Shown here: piece by piece, positions 1 through 12,200 of the stretch
Layout of the letters: each line of letters opens with the position of its first letter
Numbering within the stretch: position 1 is the stretch's first letter
From: Atherix ibis
Taxonomy: Eukaryota > Arthropoda > Insecta > Diptera > Athericidae
Assembly: GCA_958298945.1 (NCBI GenBank)
Contig: OY282608.1
Coordinates: 11,819,933 to 11,883,932, forward strand
DNA length: 64,000 nt
Direction: 5' to 3'
Made by a program: the position numbers and the translations under genes
The notes under the pieces: generated by a model
Seen by the model: the letters and a program-made list of their open reading frames with translations, nothing else
What the model was told of the DNA's origin: nothing
Database searches by the model: none

Positions 1-1028
1 TTGGTTTGTTGGTTTGTTGGTTTGTTGGTTTATTGGTTTGTTGGTTTGTTGGTTTGTTCGTTTGTTGGTTTGTTGGTTTGTTGGTTTGTTGGTTTGTTGG
101 TTTGTTCGTTTGTTGGTTTTTTGGTTTGTTGATTTCTTGGTTTATTGGTTTGTTGGTTTGTTGGTTTGTTGGTTTGTTGGTTTGTTAGTTTGTTGGTTTG
201 TTGGCTTTTTGGTTTGTTGTTTTGTTGGTTTGTTCGTTTGTTGGCTTGTTGGTTTGTTGGCTTGTTGGTTTGTTGGCTAGTTGCTTTGGTGGTTTGTTGG
301 TTTGTCGGTTTGTTGGTTTGTTGGTTTGTTGGTTTGTTGGCTTGTTGGTTTGTTGGCTTGTTGTCTTGTTGGTTTGTTGGTTTGTTGGTTTGTTGGCTTG
401 TTGCCTTGTTGGTTTGTTGGGTTGTTAGTTTGCTGGTTTGTTGGTTTGTTGGTTTGTTGGCTTGTTGGCTTGTTGTTTTATTGGTTTGTTGGTTTGTTGT
501 TTTGTTGGCTTGTTGGTTTGTTGGTTTGTTCGTTTGTTGGTTTGTTGGTTTTTTGGTTTGTTGGCTTGTTGGTTTGTTGGTTTGTTGGTTTGTTGGTTTG
601 TTGGTTTGTTCGTTTGTTGGTTTTTTGGTTTGTTGGTTTGTTGGTTTGTTGGCATGTTGGTTTGTTGGTTTGTTGACTTGTTGGCTTATTGGTTTGTTGG
701 CTTGTTGGTTTGTTGGCTTGTTGGCTTGTTGGTTTGTTGGTTTGTTGGTTTGTTGGTTTGTTGGTTTGTTGGTTTGTTGGCTTGTTGGTTTGTTGCCTTA
801 TTGGTTTGTTAGTTTGTTGGTTTGTTTGTTTATTCGTTTGTTGGTTTGTTGGTTTGTTGGCTTGTTGGTTTGTTGGTTTGTTGGCTTATTGGTTTGTTGG
901 TTTGTTGGTTTGTTCGTTGTTGGTTTGTTTGTTTGTTGGTTTGTTGGCTTGTTGGCTTGCTGGTTTGTTGGTTTGTTGGTTTGTTGTTTTGTTGGTTTGT
1001 TGGCTTGTTGGCTTGTTGATTTGTTGGT
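1..1028. repeat. Left segment A, copy 1
   Basis: This 1.03-kb stretch of octamers carries a distinctive order of variants: GGTTTATT at 27-34, CGTTTGTT at 59 and 107, GATTTCTT at 131, GGCTAGTT followed by GCTTTGGT at 275, TTGTCTTG at 361, and a 7-bp unit CGTTGTT at 915. The same order recurs at 3432-4475 (offset 3431 rising to 3447) and, from about 345 on, at 4936-5650. It holds no gene. The window starts inside the array, so its true left limit is unknown. Confidence 0.85.
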
Positions 1029-1407
1029 TTGTTGGTTTGTTGGATTGTTGGTTTTTTGGTTTGTTGGCTTGTTGGTTTGTTGGTTTGTTGGTTTGTTGGT
1101 TTGTTCGTTTGTTGGTTTTTTGGTTTGTTGGTTTGTTGGCATGTTGGTTTGTTGGCTTGTTGGCTTGTTGGCTTATTGGTTTGTTGGCTTGTTGGTTTGA
1201 TGTCTCGTTGGCTTGTTGATTTGTTGGTTTGTTGGTTTGTTGGATTGTTGGTTTTTTGGTTTGTTGGCTTGTTGGTTTGTTGGTTTGTTGGTTTGTTGGT
1301 TTGTTCGTTTGTTGGTTTTTTGGTTTGTTGGTTTGTTGGCATGTTGGTTTGTTGGCTTGTTGGCTTGTTGGCTTATTGGTTTGTTGGCTTGTTGGTTTGA
1401 TGTCTTG
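1008..1407. repeat. 200-bp (25-unit) tandem duplication, left locus
   Basis: Two 200-bp copies lie side by side. GATTTGTT (1018 and 1218), GGATTGTT (1042 and 1242), the GGCATGTT unit and the GATGTCTCG/GATGTCTTG sequence (1199 and 1399) all recur at exactly 200 bp. The copies differ visibly by one base, CTCG against CTTG. The same paired arrangement occurs near 5640-6000, 16003-16385 and 17617-17960, so the duplication predates the larger events that copied it. Confidence 0.9.
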
Positions 1408-3431
1408 TTGGCTTGTTGGTTTGTTGGTTTGTTGGTTTGTTTGTTTGTTGGCTTGTTGGTTTGTTGGTTTGCTGGTTTGTTGGTTTCTTGGTTTGTTGGT
1501 TTGTTGCTTTGTTGGATTTTTGGTTTGTTCGTTTGTTGGCTTGTTGGTTTGTTGGCTTGTTGGCTTGTTGGTTTGTTGGCTTGTTGGCTTGTTGGTTTGT
1601 TGGTTTGTTGGTTTGTTGGTTTGTTGGTTTGTTGGTTAGTTGGCTTGTTGGCTAGTTGGTTTGTTGGTTTGTTGGTTTGTTGGCTTGTTGGTTTGTTGGT
1701 TTTTTGGTTTGTTCGTTTGATGGTTTGTTGGTTTGTTGGTTTGTTGGTTTGTTGGTTTGTTGGATTTTTGGTTTGTTCGTTTGTTGGCTTGTTGGTTTGT
1801 TGGCTTGTTGGCTTGTTGGTTTGTTGGCTTGTTGGCTTGTTGGTTTTTTGGTTTGTTAGTTTGTTGGTTTGTTGGTTTGTTGGTTAGTTGGCTTGTTGGC
1901 TTGTTGGTTTGTTGGTTTGTTGGCTTGTTGGTTTGTTGGTTTTTTGGTTTGTTCGTTTGTTGGTTTGTTGGTTTGTTGGTTTGTTGGTTTGTTGGTTTGT
2001 TGGTTTGTTGGTTTGTTGGTTTGTTGGTTTGTTGGTTTGTTGGTTAGTTGGCTTGTTGGCTTGTTGGTTTGTTGGTTTGTTTTCTTGTTGGTTTGTTGGT
2101 TTTTTGGTTTGTTCGTTTGTTGGTTTGTTGGTTTGTTGTTTTGTTGGTTTGTTGGTTTGTTGGTTTTTTGGTTTGTTGGCTTGTTGGCTTGTTGGCTTAT
2201 TGGTTTGTTGGCTTGTTGGTTTGATGTCTTGTTGGCTTGTTGGTTTGTTGGTTTGTTGGTTTGTTTGTTTGTTGGCTTGTTGGTTTGTTGGTTTGTTGGT
2301 TTGTTGGTTTGTTGGTTTGTTGGTTTGTTGGTTTGTTGGTTTGTTGGTTTGTTGGTTTGTTGGTTTGTTGGTTTGTTGGTTTTTTGGTTTATTGGCTTGT
2401 TGGTTTGGTGGTTTTTTGGTTTCTTGGTTTGTTGGTTTGTTGGTTTGTTCGTTTGTTGGTTTGTTGGTTTGTTGGTTTGTTGATTTGTTCGTTTATTCGT
2501 TTGTTTGTTTGTTGGTTTGTTGGTTTGTTGGCTTGTTGATTTGTTGGTTTGTTGGCTTGTTGGTTTGTTGGTTTGTTGGATTTTTGGTTTGTTCGTTTGT
2601 TGGCTTGTTGGTTTGTTGGCTTGTTGGCTTGTTGGTTTGTTGGCTTGTTGGCTTGTTGGTTTTTTGGTTTGTTGGTTTGTTGGTTTGTTGGTTTGTTGGT
2701 TAGTTGGCTTGTTGGCTTGTTGGTTTGTTGGTTTGTTGGCTTGTTGGTTTGTTGGTTTTTTGGTTTGTTCGTTTGTTGGTTTGTTGGTTTGTTGGTTTGT
2801 TGGTTTGTTGGTTTGTTGGTTTGTTGGTTTGTTGGTTTGTTGGTTTGTTGGTTTGTTGGTTTGTTGGTTTTTTGGTTTTTTGGTTTGTTCGTTTGTTGGT
2901 TTGTTGGTTTGTTGGTTTGTTGGTTTGTTGGTTTGTTGGCTTGTTGGCTTGTTGGTTTGTTGATTTGTTGGTTTGTTGGTTTGTTGGTTTGTTGGTTTGT
3001 TGGTTTGTTGGTTTGTTGGTTTGTTGGTTTGTTGGTTTGTTGGTTTGTTGGTTTGTGGGTTTGTTGGTTTGTTGGTTTGTTGGTTTTTTGGTTTGTTCGT
3101 TTGTTGGTTTGTTCGTTTGTTGGTTTGTTGGTTTGTTGGTTTGTTGGTTTGTTGGTTTGTTGGTTTGTTCGTTTGTTGGTTTGTTTGTTTGTTGGTTTGT
3201 TGGCTTGTTGGTTTGTTGGTGTGTTGGTTTGTTGGTTTGTTGGCTTGTTGGTTTGTTGGTTTGTTGGTTTGTTGGTTTGTTGGCTTGTTGGTTTGTTGGC
3301 TTGTTGGTTTGTTGGTTTGTTGGTTTGTTGGTTTGTTGGTTTGTTGGTTTGTTCAATTGTTGGTTTGTTGGTTTGTTGGTTTGTTGGTTTGTTTGTTTGT
3401 TGGTTTTTTCGTTTGTTGGTTTGTTGGTTTG
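1408..3431. repeat. Octamer array with several GGATTTTT-haplotype copies
   Basis: This stretch is rich in GGCTTGTT units and contains GGATTTTT at 1514, near 1772 and at 2578, each followed by GGTTTGTT CGTTTGTT and paired GGCTTGTT units. A GGTGTGTT unit lies at 3218. It is colinear with about 5.99-8.37 kb; the offset grows from 4590 to about 4926 bp through gain of whole units. No gene is present; open frames here are by-products of the missing A. Confidence 0.8.
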
Positions 3432-4475
3432 TTGGTTTGTTGGTTTGTTGGTTTGTTGGTTTATTGGTTTGTTGGTTTGTTGGTTTGTTCGTTTGTTGGT
3501 TTGTTGGTTTGTTGGTTTGTTGGTTTGTTGGTTTGTTCGTTTGTTGGTTTTTTGGTTTGTTGATTTCTTGGTTTATTGGTTTGTTGGTTTGTTGGTTTGT
3601 TGGTTTGTTGGTTTGTTAGTTTGTTGGTTTGTTGGCTTTTTGGTTTGTTGTTTTGTTGGTTTGTTCGTTTGTTGGCTTGTTGGTTTGTTGGCTTGTTGGT
3701 TTGTTGGCTAGTTGCTTTGGTGGTTTGTTCGTTTGTCGGTTTGTTGGTTTGTTGGTTTGTTGGTTTGTTGGCTTGTTAGTTTGTTGGCTTGTTGTCTTGT
3801 TGGTTTGTTCGTTTGTTGGTTTGTTGGCTTGTTGCCTTGTTGGTTTGTTGGGTTGTTAGTTTGCTGGTTTGTTGGTTTGTTGGTTTGTTGGCTTGTTGGC
3901 TTGTTGTTTTATTGGTTTGTTGGTTTGTTGTTTTGTTGGCTTGTTGGCTTGTTGGTTTGTTGGTTTGTTCGTTTGTTGGTTTGTTGGTTTTTTGGTTTGT
4001 TGGCTTGTTGGTTTGTTGGTTTGTTGGTTTGTTGGTTTGTTGGTTTGTTCGTTTGTTGGTTTTTTGGTTTGTTGGTTTGTTGGTTTGTTGGCATGTTGGT
4101 TTGTTGGTTTGTTGACTTGTTGGCTTATTGGTTTGTTGGCTTGTTGGTTTGTTGGCTTGTTGGCTTGTTGGTTTGTTGGTTTGTTGGTTTGTTGGTTTGT
4201 TGGTTTGTTGTTTTGTTGGCTTGTTGGTTTGTTGCCTTATTGGTTTGTTAGTTTGTTGGTTTGTTTGTTTATTCGTTTGTTGGTTTGTTGGTTTGTTGGT
4301 TTGTTGGCTTGTTGGTTTGTTGGTTTGTTGGCTTATTGGTTTGTTGGTTTGTTGGTTTGTTCGTTGTTGGTTTGTTTGTTTGTTGGTTTGTTGGCTTGTT
4401 GGCTTACTGGTTTGTTGGTTTGTTGGTTTGTTGTTTTGTTGGTTTGTTGGCTTGTTGGCTTGTTGATTTGTTGGT
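3432..4475. repeat. Segment A, copy 2
   Basis: This is a copy of 1-1028. Offset 3431 holds exactly from the start through the ATT variant (32/3463), CGTTTGTT (59/3490 and 107/3538), GATTTCTT (131/3562), GGCTAG (275/3706) and TTGTCTTG (361/3792). Two whole-unit gains then raise it to 3447 at the 7-bp CGTTGTT unit (915/4362). Differences are single bases and whole-unit indels. Confidence 0.85.
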
Positions 4476-4935
4476 TTGTTGGTTTGTTCGTTTGTTGGTT
4501 TGTTGGTTTGTTGGTTTGTTGGTTTGTTGGTTTGTTGGTTTGTTGGTTTGTTGGTTTGTTGGTTTGTTGGTTTGTTGGTTTGTTGGTTTTTTGGTTTTTT
4601 GGTTTGTTCGTTTGTTGGTTTGTTGGTTTGTTGGTTTGTTGGTTTGTTGGTTTGTTGGTTTGTTGGCTTGTTGGCTTGTTGGTTTGTTGATTTGTTGGTT
4701 TGTTGGTTTGTTGGTTTGTTGGTTTGTTGGTTTGTTGGTTTGTTGGTTTGTTGGTTTGTTGGTTTGTTGGTTTGTTGGTTTGTTGGTTTGTTGGTTTGTT
4801 GGTTTGTTGGTTTGTTGGTTTGTTGGTTTTTTGGTTTGTTCGTTTGTTGGTTTGTTCGTTTGTTGGTTTGTTCGTTTGTTGGTTTGTTGGTTTGTTGGTT
4901 TGTTGGTTTGTTGGTTTGTTGGTTTGTTCGTTTGT
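4476..4935. repeat. Near-pure octamer stretch
   Basis: This linker separates two copies of segment A. It is mostly unbroken GGTTTGTT, including a pure run of about 17 units ending near 4828, one of the longest in the window. The only variants are a few CGTTTGTT, GGTTTTTT and GGCTTGTT units. It resembles the block at 2.7-3.1 kb. No gene or other element is visible. Confidence 0.8.
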
Positions 4936-7900
4936 TGGCTTGTTGGTTTGTTGGCTTGTTGTCTTGTTGGTTTGTTGGTTTGTTGGTTTGTTGGCTTGTT
5001 GCCTTGTTGGTTTGTTGGGTTGTTAGTTTGCTGGTTTGTTGGTTTGTTGGTTTGTTGGCTTGTTGGCTTGTTGTTTTATTGGTTTGTTGGTTTGTTGTTT
5101 TGTTGGCTTGTTGGCTTGTTGGTTTGTTGGTTTGTTCGTTTGTTGGTTTGTTGGTTTTTTGGTTTGTTGGCTTGTTGGTTTGTTGGTTTGTTGGTTTGTT
5201 GGTTTGTTCGTTTGTTGGTTTTTTGGTTTGTTGGTTTGTTGGTTTGTTGGCATGTTGGTTTGTTGGTTTGTTGACTTGTTGGCTTATTGGTTTGTTGGCT
5301 TGTTGGTTTGTTGGCTTGTTGGCTTGTTGGTTTGTTGGTTTGTTGGTTTGTTGGTTTGTTGGTTTGTTGTTTTGTTGGCTTGTTGGTTTGTTGCCTTATT
5401 GGTTTGTTAGTTTGTTGGTTTGTTTGTTTATTCGTTTGTTGGTTTGTTGGTTTGTTGGTTTGTTGGCTTGTTGGTTTGTTGGTTTGTTGGCTTATTGGTT
5501 TGTTGGTTTGTTGGTTTGTTCGTTGTTGGTTTGTTTGTTTGTTGGTTTGTTGGCTTGTTGGCTTACTGGTTTGTTGGTTTGTTGGTTTGTTGTTTTGTTG
5601 GTTTGTTGGCTTGTTGGCTTGTTGATTTGTTGGTTTGTTGGTTTGTTGGATTGTTGGTTTTTTGGTTTGTTGGCTTGTTGGTTTGTTGGTTTGTTCGTTT
5701 GTTGGTTTTTTGGTTTGTTGGTTTGTTGGCATGTTGGTTTGTTGGCTTGTTGGCTTGTTGGCTTATTGGTTTGTTGGCTTGTTGGTTTGATGTCTCGTTG
5801 GCTTGTTGATTTGTTGGTTTGTTGGTTTGTTGGATTGTTGGTTTTTTGGTTTGTTGGCTTGTTGGTTTGTTGGTTTGTTGGTTTGTTGGTTTGTTCGTTT
5901 GTTGGTTTTTTGGTTTGTTGGTTTGTTGGCATGTTGGTTTGTTGGCTTGTTGGCTTGTTGGCTTATTGGTTTGTTGGCTTGTTGGTTTGATGTCTTGTTG
6001 GCTTGTTGGTTTGGTGGTTTGTTGGTTTGTTTGTTTGTTGGCTTGTTGGTTTGTTGGTTTGTTGGTTTGTTGGTTTGTTGGTTTGTTGGTTTGTTGCTTT
6101 GTTGGATTTTTGGTTTGTTCGTTTGTTGGCTTGTTGGTTTGTTGGCTTGTTGGCTTGTTGGTTTGTTGGCTTGTTGGCTTGTTGGTTTGTTGGTTTGTTG
6201 GTTTGGTGGTTTGTTGGTTTGTTGGTTAGTTGGCTTGTTGGCTAGTTGGTTTGTTGGTTTGTTGGTTTGTTGGCTTGTTGGTTTGTTGGTTTTTTGGTTT
6301 GTTCGTTTGATGGTTTGTTGGTTTGTTGGTTTGTTGGTTTGTTGGTTTGTTGGATTTTTGGTTTGTTCGTTTGTTGGCTTGTTGGTTTGTTGGCTTGTTG
6401 GTTTGTTGGCTTGTTGGCTTGTTGGTTTTTTGGTTTGTTGGTTTGTTGGTTTGTTGGTTTGTTGGTTAGTTGGCTTGTTGGCTTGTTGGTTTGTTGGTTT
6501 GTTGGCTTGTTGGTTTGTTGGTTTTCTGGTTTGTTCGTTTGTTGGTTTGTTGGTTTGTTGGTTTGTTGGTTTGTTGGTTTGTTGGTTTGTTGGTTTGTTG
6601 GTTTGTTGGTTTGTTGGTTTTTTGGTTTTTTGGTTTGTTCGTTTGTTGGTTTGTTGGTTTGTTGGTTTGTTGGTTTGTTGGTTTGTTGGTTTGTTGGCTT
6701 GTTGGCTTGTTGGTTTGTTGATTTATTGGTTTGTTGGTTTGTTGGTTTGTTGGTTTGTTGGTTTGTTGGTTTGTTGGTTTGTTGGTTTGTTGGTTTGTTG
6801 GTTTGTTGGTTTGTTGGTTTGTTGGTTTGTTGGTTTTTTGGTTTGTTCGTTTGTTGGTTTGTTCGTTTGTTGGTTTGTTGGTTTGTTGGTTTGTTGGTTT
6901 GTTGGTTTGTTGGTTTGTTGGTTTGTTGGTTTGTTGGTTTGTTCGTTTGTTGGTTTGTTTGTTTGTTGGTTTGTTGGTTTGTTGGTTTGTTGGCTTGTTG
7001 GTTTGTTGGTTTTTTGGTTTGTTCGTTTGTTGGTTTGTTGGTTTGTTGTTTTGTTGGTTTGTTGGTTTGTTGGTTTGTTGGTTTGTTGGCTTGTTGGCTT
7101 GTTGGCTTATTGGTTTGTTGGCTTGTTGGTTTGATGTCTTGTTGGCTTGTTGGTTTGTTGGTTTGTTGGTTTGTTTGTTTGTTGGCTTGTTGGTTTGTTG
7201 GTTTGTTGGTTTGTTGGTTTGTTGGTTTGTTGGTTTGTTGGTTTGTTGGTTTGTTGGTTAGTTGGTTTGTTGGTTTGTTGGTTTGTTGGTTTTTTGGTTT
7301 ATTGGCTTGTTGGTTTGGTGGTTTTTTGGTTTCTTGGTTTGTTGGTTTGTTGGTTTGTTCGTTTGTTGGTTTGTTTATTTGTTGGTTTGTTGATTTGTTC
7401 GTTTATTCGTTTGTTTGTTTGTTGGTTTGTTGGTTTGTTGGCTTGTTGATTTGTTGGTTTGTTGGCTTGTTGGTTTGTTGGTTTGTTGGATTTTTGGTTT
7501 GTTCGTTTGTTGGCTTGTTGGTTTGTTGGCTTGTTGGCTTGTTGGTTTGTTGGCTTGTTGGCTTGTTGGTTTTTTGGTTTGTTGGTTTGTTGGTTTGTTG
7601 GTTTGTTGGTTAGTTGGCTTGTTGGCTTGTTGGTTTGTTGGTTTGTTGGCTTGTTGGTTTGTTGGTTTTTTGGTTTGTTCGTTTGTTGGTTTGTTGGTTT
7701 GTTGGTTTGTTGGTTTGTTGGTTTGTTGGTTTGTTGGTTTGTTGGTTTGTTGGTTTGTTGGTTTGTTGGTTTTTTGGTTTTTTGGTTTGTTCGTTTGTTG
7801 GTTTGTTGGTTTGTTGGTTTGTTGGTTTGTTGGTTTGTTGGTTTGTTGGTTTGTTGGCTTGTTGGCTTGTTGGTTTGTTGATTTGTTGGTTTGTTGGTTT

Positions 7901-8367
7901 GTTGGTTTGTTGGTTTGTTGGTTTGTTGGTTTGTTGGTTTGTTGGTTTGTTGGTTTGTTGGTTTGTTGGTTTGTTGGTTTGTTGGTTTGTTGGTTTGTTG
8001 GTTTTTTGGTTTGTTCGTTTGTTGGTTTGTTCGTTTGTTGGTTTGTTGGTTTGTTGGTTTGTTGGTTTGTTGGTTTGTTGGTTTGTTGGTTTGTTCGTTT
8101 GTTGGTTTGTTTGTTTGTTGGTTTGTTGGCTTGTTGGTTTGTTGGTGTGTTGGTTGGTTGGTTTGTTGGCTTGTTGGTTTGTTGGTTTGTTGGTTTGTTG
8201 GTTTGTTGGCTTGTTGGTTTGTTGGCTTGTTGGTTTGTTGGTTTGTTGGTTTGTTGGTTTGTTGGTTTGTTGGTTTGTTCGTTTGTTGGTTTGTTGGTTT
8301 GTTGGTTTGTTGGTTTGTTGGTTTGTTTGTTTGTTGGTTTTTTCGTTTGTTGGTTTGTTGGTTTGTT
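4936..8367. repeat. 3.4-kb copy of the 0.35-3.4 kb region
   Basis: Variant order matches 0.35-3.43 kb: TTGTCTTG 361/4959, CGTTGTT 915/5521, GATGTCTCG 1199/5789, GATGTCTTG 1399/5989 and GGTGTGTT 3218/8144. Offsets run from 4590 to 4926, changing mostly by multiples of 8, so whole units were gained or lost after copying. The 200-bp tandem pair is present here too, but its first copy has lost two units (spacing 184 between GGATTGTT units). TTGTCTTG also repeats at 1167 bp relative to segment A copy 2. Confidence 0.85.
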
Positions 8368-9271
8368 GGATTTTTGGTTTGTTCGTTTGTTGGCTTGTTG
8401 GTTTGTTGGCTTGTTGGCTTGTTGGTTTGTTGGCTTGTTGGCTTGTTGGTTTTTTGGTTTGTTGGTTTGTTGGTTTGTTGGTTTGTTGGTTAGTTGGCTT
8501 GTTGGCTTGTTGGTTTGTTGGTTTGTTGGCTTGTTGGTTTGTTGGTTTTTTGGTTTGTTCGTTTGTTGGTTTGTTGGTTTGTTGGTTTGTTGGTTTGTTG
8601 GTTTGTTGGTTTGTTGGTTTGTTGGTTTGTTGGTTTGTTGGTTTGTTGGTTTGTTGGTTTTTTGGTTTTTTGGTTTGTTCGTTTGTTGGTTTGTTGGTTT
8701 GTTGGTTTGTTGGTTTGTTGGTTTGTTGGTTTGTTGGTTTGTTGGCTTGTTGGCTTGTTGGTTTGTTGATTTGTTGGTTTGTTGGTTTGTTGGTTTGTTG
8801 GTTTGTTGGTTTGTTGGTTTGTTGGTTTGTTGGTTTGTTGGTTTGTTGGTTTGTTGGTTTGTTGGTTTGTTGGTTTGTTGGTTTGTTGGTTTGTTGGTTT
8901 TTTGGTTTGTTCGTTTGTTGGTTTGTTCGTTTGTTGGTTTGTTGGTTTGTTGGTTTGTTGGTTTGTTGGTTTGTTGGTTTGTTGGTTTGTTGGTTTGTTC
9001 GTTTGTTGGTTTGTTTGTTTGTTGGTTTGTTGGCTTGTTGGTTTGTTGGTGTGTTGGTTGGTTGGTTTGTTGGCTTGTTGGTTTGTTGGTTTGTTGGTTT
9101 GTTGGTTTGTTGGCTTGTTGGTTTGTTGGCTTGTTGGTTTGTTGGTTTGTTGGTTTGTTGGTTTGTTGGTTTGTTGGTTTGTTCGTTTGTTGGTTTGTTG
9201 GTTTGTTGGTTTGTTGGTTTGTTGGTTTGTTTGTTTGTTGGTTTTTTCGTTTGTTGGTTTGTTGGTTTGTT
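7488..9271. repeat. 880-bp (110-unit) tandem duplication
   Basis: Copy 1 starts at GGATTTTT 7488 and copy 2 at GGATTTTT 8368, exactly 880 bp apart. The spacing then drifts to 888 and finally 904 at GGTGTGTT (8144/9048) and at the TTTTTTCG sequence (8344/9248), so copy 2 has gained three units. Both copies carry a GGTTGGTT variant just after GGTGTGTT, which the 3218 version lacks. That places this duplication after the 4.9-kb one. Confidence 0.87.
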
Positions 9272-12200
9272 GGTTTGTTGGTTTGTTGGTTTGTTGGTTT
9301 GTTGGTTTATTGGTTTGTTGGTTTGTTGGTTTGTTCGTTTGTTGGTTTGTTGGTTTGTTGGTTTGTTGGTTTGTTGGTTTGTTCGTTTGTTGGTTTTTTG
9401 GTTTGTTCGTTTGTTGGTTTGTTGGTTTGTTGGTTTGTTGGTTTGTTGGTTTGTTCGTTTGTTGGTTTTTTGGTTTGTTGGTTTGTTAGTTTGTTGGTTT
9501 GTTGGTTTTTTCGTTTGTTGGTTTGTTGGTTTGTTGGTTTGTTGGTTTGTTGGTTTATTGGTTTGTTGGTTTGTTGGTTTGTTGGTTTATTGGTTTGTTG
9601 GTTTGTTGGTTTGTTGGCTTGTTAGTTTGTTGGTTTGTTGGTTTGTTGGTTTGTTGGTTTATTGGTTTGTTGGTTTGTTGGTTTGTTCGTTTGTTGGTTT
9701 GTTGGTTTGTTGGTTTGTTGGTTTGTTGGTTTGTTGGTTTGTTCGTTTGTTGGTTTTTTGGTTTGTTGGTTTGTTAGTTTGTTGGTTTGTTGGTTTTTTC
9801 GTTTGTTGGTTTGTTGGTTTGTTGGTTTGTTGGTTTGTTGGTTTGTTGGTTTATTGGTTTGTTGGTTTGTTGGTTTGTTGGTTTGTTGGTTTGTTAGTTT
9901 GTTGGTTTGTTGGCTTTTTGGTTTGTTGTTTTGTTGGTTTGTTGATTTGTTGGTTTGTTGGTTTGTTGGTTTGTTGGTTTGTTGGTTTGTTGGTTTGTTG
10001 GTTTGTTGGTTTGTTGGTTTGTTGGTTTGTTGGTTTGTTGGTTTGTTGGTTTGTTGGTTTTTTGGTTTGTTCGTTTGTTGGTTTGTTCGTTTGTTGGTTT
10101 GTTGGTTTGTTGGTTTGTTGGTTTGTTGGTTTGTTGGTTTGTTGGTTTGTTCGTTTGTTGGTTTGTTTGTTTGTTGTTTTGTTGGCTTGTTGGTTTGTTG
10201 GTGTGTTGGTTTGTTGGTTTGTTGGCTTGTTGGTTTGTTGGTTTGTTGGTTTGTTGGTTTGTTGGCTTGTTGGTTTGTTGGCTTGTTGGTTTGTTGGTTT
10301 GTTGGTTTGTTGGTTTGTTGGTTTGTTGGTTTGTTCGTTTGTTGGTTTGTTGGTTTGTTGGTTTGTTGGTTTGTTGGTTTGTTTGTTTGTTGGTTTTTTC
10401 GTTTGTTGGTTTGTTGGTTTGTTGGTTTGTTGGTTTGTTGGTTTGTTGGTTTATTGGTATGTTGGTTTGTTGGTTTGTTCGTTTGTTGGTTTGTTGGTTT
10501 GTTGGTTTGTTGGTTTGTTGGTTTGTTCGTTTGTTGGTTTTTTGGTTTGTTCGTTTGTTGGTTTGTTGGTTTGTTGGTTTGTTGGTTTGTTGGTTTGTTC
10601 GTTTGTTGGTTTTTTGGTTTGTTGGTTTGTTAGTTTGTTGGTTTGTTGGTTTTTTTCGTTTGTTGGTTTGTTGGTTTGTTGGTTTGTTGGTTTGTTGGTT
10701 TGTTGGTTTATTGGTTTGTTGGTTTGTTGGTTTGTTGGTTTATTGGTTTGTTGGTTTGTTGGTTTGTTCGTTTGTTGGTTTGTTGGTTTGTTGGTTTGTT
10801 GGTTTGTTGGTTTATTGGTTTGTTGGTTTGTTGGTTTGTTCGTTTGTTGGTTTGTTGGTTTGTTGGTTTGTTGGTTTGTTGGTTTGTTCGTTTGTTGGTT
10901 TTTTGGTTTGTTGGTTTGTTAGTTTGTTGGTTTGTTGGTTTTTTCGTTTGTTGGTTTGTTGGTTTGTTGGTTTGTTGGTTTGTTGGTTTGTTGGTTTATT
11001 GGTTTGTTGGTTTGTTGGTTTGTTGGTTTGTTGGTTTGTTAGTTTGTTGGTTTGTTGGTTTGTTGGTTTGTTGTTTTGTTGGTTTGTTGGTTTGTTGGTT
11101 TGTTGGTTTGTTGGCTTGTTGGTTTGTTGGCTTGTTGGTTTGTTGGTTTGTTGGTTTGTTGGTTTGTTGGTTTGTTGGTTTGTTGGTTTGTTCGTTTGTT
11201 GGTTTGTTGGTTTGTTGGTTTGTTGGTTTGTTGGTTTGTTTGTTTGTTGGTTTTTTCGTTTGTTGGTTTGTTGGTTTGTTGGTTTGTTGGCTTGTTGGTT
11301 TGTTGGTTTGTTGGTTTGTTGGTTTGTTGGCTTGTTGGTTTGTTGGCTTGTTGGTTTGTTGGTTTGTTGGTTTGTTGGTTTGTTGGTTTGTTGGTTTGTT
11401 CGTTTGTTGGTTTGTTGGTTTGTTGGTTTGTTGGTTTGTTGGTTTGTTTGTTTGTTGGTTTTTTCGTTTGTTGGTTTGTTGGTTTGTTGGTTTGTTGGTT
11501 TGTTGGTTTGTTGGTTTATTGGTTTGTTGGTTTGTTGGTTTGTTCGTTTGTTGGTTTGTTGGTTTGTTGGTTTGTTGGTTTGTTGGTTTGTTCGTTTGTT
11601 GGCTTTTTGGTTTGTTCGTTTGTTGGTTTGTTGGTTTGTTGGTTTGTTGGTTTGTTGGTTTGTTGGTTTGTTCGTTTGTTGGTTTTTTGGTTTGTTGGTT
11701 TGTTAGTTTGTTGGTTTGTTGGTTTTTTCGTTTGTTGGTTTGTTGGTTTGTTGGTTTGTTGGTTTGTTGGTTTGTTGGTTTATTGGTTTGTTGGTTTGTT
11801 GGTTTGTTGGCTTATTGGTTTGTTGGTTTGTTGGTTTGTTGGTTTGTTCGTTTGTTGGTTTGTTGGTTTGTTGGTTTGTTGGTTTGTTGGTTTATTGGTT
11901 TGTTGGTTTGTTGGTTTGTTCGTTTGTTGGTTTGTTGGTTTGTTCGTTTGTTGGTTTTTTGGTTTGTTGGTTTGTTAGTTTGTTGGTTTGTTGGTTTTTT
12001 CGTTTGTTGGTTTGTTGGTTTGTTGGTTTGTTGGTTTGTTGGTTTGTTGGTTTATTGGTTTGTTGGTTTGTTGGTTTGTTGGTTTATTGGTTTGTTTGTT
12101 TGTTGGTTTGTTGGCTTATTGGTTTGTTGGTTTGTTGGTTTGTTCGTTTGTTGGTTTTTTGGTTTGTTGGTTTGTTAGTTTGTTGGTTTGTTGGTTTTTT

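Noticed and set aside
7614..10922. Open frame of 1102 codons on the + strand with a hydrophobic V/L/C/W/F/G repeat, resembling a membrane protein
   Set aside because: It begins at TTG, has period-8 residues in register with the 8-bp unit, and overlaps equally long frames with the same peptide. It is open only because the strand lacks A.
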